Shown here: positions 5,923 to 8,344 of the stretch, one piece after another | Position numbering within the stretch: the first letter of the stretch is position 1 | Layout of the letters: each line of letters starts with the position of its first letter | Source: Chloroflexota bacterium | Lineage (GTDB): Bacteria > Chloroflexota > Anaerolineae > Aggregatilineales > UBA3940 | NCBI GenBank assembly: GCA_010092775.1 | Contig: JAADYZ010000410.1 | Span: 1 to 8,344 of the forward strand | Direction: 5' to 3' | DNA: 8,344 nucleotides | Made by a program: the position numbers and the translations under genes | Notes under the pieces: generated by a model | Told to the model about the DNA's origin: nothing | What the model saw: only the letters and a program-made list of their open reading frames with translations | Databases searched by the model: none

Positions 5923-7110
5923 TCAGGCGGGTTGACTGGCCCAGCGGGCCACCTCCCGGATGGCCTGTGGTGCGCCACCGAACTTCTCGACCGACTCACC
6001 CAGGCGGGCGGCGATGTGGGCGATCTCATCACGGTAGCTGAGCGCTCCGTTGAGCCACTCGACGTTGAACTGATCATCTTCGCCCATGAAGCCAGCCCCG
6101 TTGCGTTCGATGTGTTCGGCTTGGAAGCGCCGTTCGAAGTTGTTGCCAGGGAACATGATCACTGGCATCCCCGCTGCCAAGGCACGTACGGTGATGTTCA
6201 TCCCGCCGTGACAGATGACCCACTCACTGTGCCGCAAGATGGCATCGATTCCGACGGTTGGCCAGAACGCCACATTAGCGACCTGATGAGCCGTGCTGAG
6301 GCTCGGTGCGTAGACCACGCAGGTGAACTCGCTCCCGGCAGGGAAGACTTCTGGCAGCACCTGTTTCATCTTGTCGACGCTGATATCCGACTGGCGGATG
6401 TGAACGTAGATGTAACGGCGCGAGGCGATCAAGGAGCTTGGTTCGAAGTCAACCGGGTCCGGCAGCACCAGGTTGCCCACAAAGGCTGCATCGGGTCGAC
6501 CGGGTGGAAAGCTGTCCAGTTCCGGGATGGATGGGATGATCTTCAATGTGGAGGGTGTGAAGTACAGCTCCTCTGGCGATGGCCCGGCCCGCCGATAGCG
6601 ATCGTAGACGTGCTCGATGGCTTGCTGCACCCGCCGCCAGGATGGCGCACCCGCTCCGCCCATATAGGCACTTTGAAAGATGTAAGCCGCCGGAAGCTGG
6701 CTTAGATCGGCAGCGATGAGGGCTGCTGGGTCGATGTCTGTTAGCACGACATCAGGCCGAAAACTGCTGATCGCATCGACCTGCTGGCCCACCAGGGCCG
6801 CAAAGTGATCGTTGCTGGCGAAGCCGCTGGCCAACACATCCCATAGGCTTTCGGGCGTCCGGTTCAAGCGTCCGGTTGTGCCAAACGACATAATCTGCTG
6901 GCCCAGGCGCGATAATGCTGATCCGTTTTGCAGCGCGCTGCCCTCAAAGATGGTGACACCGAGCGGGGCAAAGGTGCCACTACGCTGCTTCGACGTAAAA
7001 ATCGCCACTTCATGGCCCGCCTGCAAGGCCGCCTCCGTGATAGCCTGGATGCGGTACGTACCGCCATAAACACCAGAGCGGTGTGTATAGTTCGTAATGA
7101 ACAGTCTCAT
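5923..7110 (-). CDS. GT-B fold glycosyltransferase, GT1/MGT-like
   Basis: 395-residue soluble glycosyltransferase expected to move a sugar from a nucleotide-sugar donor to a small-molecule or lipid acceptor. The N-terminal Rossmann half starts MRLFITNYT and has GG-x-x-R followed by AALQAGHEVAIFT (about residues 16-40), the usual acceptor-domain start. The C-terminal donor half carries the family signature CHGGMNITVRALAAGMP (300-316), then VIMFPGNNFERRFQAEHI and NGAG. Compared with typical macrolide or UDP-glycosyltransferases, EAL is replaced by RAL. The donor-binding DQ motif is replaced by an FE-type segment, as in GT-B enzymes related to MurG or MJ1255. The donor is therefore uncertain. 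ATG 7110 is chosen: AAAGGA (7121-7126) lies 10 bases upstream, a slightly long spacing. The gene has its own promoter candidate and terminator and is divergent from an MFS exporter. Confidence 0.88.
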   Translation of the reverse strand: MRLFITNYTHRSGVYGGTYRIQAITEAALQAGHEVAIFTSKQRSGTFAPLGVTIFEGSALQNGSALSRLGQQIMSFGTTGRLNRTPESLWDVLASGFASNDHFAALVGQQVDAISSFRPDVVLTDIDPAALIAADLSQLPAAYIFQSAYMGGAGAPSWRRVQQAIEHVYDRYRRAGPSPEELYFTPSTLKIIPSIPELDSFPPGRPDAAFVGNLVLPDPVDFEPSSLIASRRYIYVHIRQSDISVDKMKQVLPEVFPAGSEFTCVVYAPSLSTAHQVANVAFWPTVGIDAILRHSEWVICHGGMNITVRALAAGMPVIMFPGNNFERRFQAEHIERNGAGFMGEDDQFNVEWLNGALSYRDEIAHIAARLGESVEKFGGAPQAIREVARWASQPA

Positions 7111-7196
7111 AATGATAGGGTCCTTTCGACATACTCCGCGACAACCGGTCGTTAGTGCTCCCCGCCCCGGACTGGCTGCAAGAGTGGATTCTGACT

Positions 7197-7225
7197 ATTA
7201 TTGCATGCTCTGCGCGGCCTGACCA
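7197..7225 (-). promoter_or_regulatory. Probable promoter of the glycosyltransferase gene
   Basis: Minus strand: TGGTCA (7220-7225, four of six -35 matches), a 17-base spacer, then AATAAT (7197-7202, five of six) preceded by TGC, an extended -10 feature. The start would be near 7190, leaving a GC-rich leader of about 80 bases before the ATG at 7110. Confidence 0.5.
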
Positions 7226-7254
7226 GTAGGGGATGCCCCCAGGTGGGCTTACAA

Positions 7255-7297
7255 CTTTGTGATCTGCCCAGCCTGGCTGGGTTGTTTCCCTTTGTGA
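7255..7297 (+). repeat. Direct repeat CTTTGTGA flanking a palindrome
   Basis: CTTTGTGA occurs at 7255-7262 and again at 7290-7297, 35 bases apart (a little over three helical turns). The copies lie on either side of the palindrome at 7267-7281 and the second falls in the spacer of the exporter's promoter candidate. This may be a paired regulator site or chance. Confidence 0.35.
7267..7281 (+). promoter_or_regulatory. Perfect 15-bp palindrome, candidate operator
   Basis: CCCAGCC-T-GGCTGGG is a perfect 7-1-7 inverted repeat that ends exactly where the exporter's proposed -35 box begins (7282). The position suits a dimeric repressor or activator controlling the exporter. A terminator reading (3-base loop, followed by TTGTTT) is possible, but no plus-strand gene lies upstream. 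Confidence 0.45.
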
Positions 7298-7310
7298 AAA
7301 TCAGTACTAT
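7282..7310 (+). promoter_or_regulatory. Candidate promoter of the MFS exporter gene
   Basis: TTGTTT (7282-7287), a 17-base spacer and TACTAT (7305-7310, four of six -10 matches). The start would be near 7317, with a leader of about 30 bases that contains the Shine-Dalgarno. Confidence 0.4.
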
Positions 7311-7333
7311 CAGAAGATAGATGCTTGCTAGCC

Positions 7334-7340
7334 GATGAGG
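7334..7340 (+). promoter_or_regulatory. Shine-Dalgarno of the MFS gene
   Basis: GATGAGG, with its GAGG 6 bases before the ATG at 7347, supports that start over the in-frame ATG at 7335, which lies within the ribosome site itself. Confidence 0.6.
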
Positions 7341-7346
7341 TGCTGT

Positions 7347-8344
7347 ATGGAGGGCCGAACCCAGCTCGATTTTCGCCGTATTCTACCAGTGATTTTTATT
7401 GTCTTTGTCGACCTGATGGGTTTGACAATTATCATCCCCATGTTGTCGCTTTATGCAGTCTCCTTTGGCGCAAACGAAATCGTGATTGGCCTGCTTGGCG
7501 CCTCCTATCCGCTGATGCAATTCATCGGAGCACCGATCCTGGGACGCTTATCCGATCGCTTTGGGCGGCGCCCCGTGCTGATCGTCAGCCAGTTTGGCTC
7601 GCTCCTGGGCTTCATTCTGTTGGGTGTGGCCAGTCTCCCCATCGCCAGCAGCTTGTCGCAGTCGATTGGTCTGCCACACGCGCTGTGGCTGCTTTTCGTC
7701 GCGCGGATGCTGGATGGTTTCACCGGTGGCAATATCTCGATTGCCCAGGCTGTGATGACCGACAGCACCACCCCCGAGACGCGCACTCAAGGTCTCGCGT
7801 TGATCGGCGCGGCCTTTGGGCTGGGCTTCATCATCGGCCCGGTCATCACCTCGGTCACGCTCGCCTTGACCAACAGTAACTTTGCTGTGCCAGCTTTCGT
7901 AGCGGCAGGCTTCTCGATGTTGGCCGTCCTATTGACGATTGCCCTGCTACCCGAGACGCTGCCACCCGAAGCGCGGGGCAGCGATGGCACCGAGGCCACC
8001 AGCCGGATGCGCCGTGCATTCTCCTTCAACGCCATGATCACAGCCCTCAAACGTCCGCAGATCGGCGTGCTGCTAATCACCATCTTCTTCTATCAACTGG
8101 CTTTCGGCGGCTTTCAGCAGACAACACCCCTGTTTGCCCTCAATCGACTCGGGTTGAATGCCGTCGGCATCGGGGTGGTCTTGGCTTTTGTCGGCGTGAT
8201 CCTGGTGGCTGTGCAAGGTTACTTCATCCGCATCTGGAGCCGTGCAGTCGGTGACCGGGCCCTGGTGTTGACTGGCTTAGCGCTGTTAGGCGTCGGCCTC
8301 TTCGTGATGGCGCTGACACCCCGGGTGGCCGTCCCCTGGTACGA
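7347..8344 (+). CDS. MFS drug exporter, TetA/DHA1-like (3' end outside window)
   Basis: 332 codons of a major facilitator superfamily transporter, open to the window end. The family length is about 400, so roughly the last fifth is missing. The first membrane helix contains FVDLMGLTIIIP (about 20-31), with the Asp and the Pro typical of TetA-like DHA1 proton antiporters. The loop between helices 2 and 3 has motif A, GRLSDRFGRRPVL (66-78). Helices 4-5 show ARMLDGFTGGN, and the GLGFIIGP stretch fits antiporter motif C. A polar central loop (near EARGSDGTEATSRMRR) separates the two halves. It should sit in the cytoplasmic membrane and export a small molecule in exchange for protons. The substrate cannot be told; TetA resemblance does not prove tetracycline export. 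It is divergent from the glycosyltransferase gene. Confidence 0.9.
   Translation, partial: MEGRTQLDFRRILPVIFIVFVDLMGLTIIIPMLSLYAVSFGANEIVIGLLGASYPLMQFIGAPILGRLSDRFGRRPVLIVSQFGSLLGFILLGVASLPIASSLSQSIGLPHALWLLFVARMLDGFTGGNISIAQAVMTDSTTPETRTQGLALIGAAFGLGFIIGPVITSVTLALTNSNFAVPAFVAAGFSMLAVLLTIALLPETLPPEARGSDGTEATSRMRRAFSFNAMITALKRPQIGVLLITIFFYQLAFGGFQQTTPLFALNRLGLNAVGIGVVLAFVGVILVAVQGYFIRIWSRAVGDRALVLTGLALLGVGLFVMALTPRVAVPWY

Noticed and set aside
5781..6077. About 99-codon N-terminal extension of the FHA-lipase frame
   Set aside because: It reads through the glycosyltransferase 3' end, a clear intrinsic terminator and the promoter, and its sequence is Ser/Arg/Pro-rich out-of-frame translation without domain character.
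5917..6705. 262-residue plus-strand open frame
   Set aside because: Antisense to the glycosyltransferase, without ribosome site or recognisable motifs.
7235..7248. Short hairpin GCCC-CCAGGT-GGGC between the divergent genes
   Set aside because: Only a 4-base stem with no T-run; too weak to call as a terminator or RNA element.
7325..7879. 184-residue plus-strand open frame starting before the MFS gene
   Set aside because: Out of frame with the MFS gene, which shows a clear membrane pattern and motif A; this frame is a Trp/Arg/His-rich shadow.

Overview
The window holds seven protein genes: two are cut by the window edges and five are complete. It also holds one decayed gene and several compact regulatory regions. 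GC content looks moderately high and the coding density is bacterial. I see no rRNA, tRNA, CRISPR array or insertion sequence. The phosphofructokinase subtype, the FHA-lipase fusion and the apparent Uma2-type gene remnant suggest a Chloroflexota (Anaerolineae-like) genome. That assignment is inference from family resemblance only.

Left part, plus strand (1-2724): the C-terminal two thirds of a 6-phosphofructokinase, a strong GC-rich hairpin, a GNAT acetyltransferase, and a secreted or membrane-tethered serine hydrolase of the beta-lactamase/PBP4* type with three predicted C-terminal membrane segments. The GNAT and serine-hydrolase genes are tightly coupled: the Shine-Dalgarno sequence of the second overlaps the stop codon of the first.

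Middle part, minus strand (2746-5780): a membrane-anchored alpha/beta hydrolase converges on the serine hydrolase. Upstream of it lie its probable promoter and the frameshifted, truncated remnant of what looks like a Uma2-family gene. Next comes the most distinctive gene, a cytosolic protein with two N-terminal FHA (phosphothreonine-binding) domains fused to an LCAT-like lipase domain. A perfect extended -10 box (TGCTATAAT) sits directly before this gene and suggests a leaderless transcript. The usable start is about 100 codons inside the longest open frame.

Right part (5888-8344): a GT-B fold glycosyltransferase of the GT1/MGT type (minus strand) ends in a clean intrinsic terminator. It is divergent from a TetA-like MFS drug exporter (plus strand) that runs off the window. 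The 236-bp region between them has a promoter candidate for each direction, a perfect 15-bp palindrome next to the exporter's -35 box, and a direct repeat.

Functionally the window is mostly accessory hydrolase, transfer and efflux genes beside one glycolytic gene. The best candidate for new biology is the FHA-FHA-lipase, which looks like a lipase or acyltransferase under Ser/Thr-kinase control. It has a threonine-rich acidic linker that could act as an internal phospho-switch.
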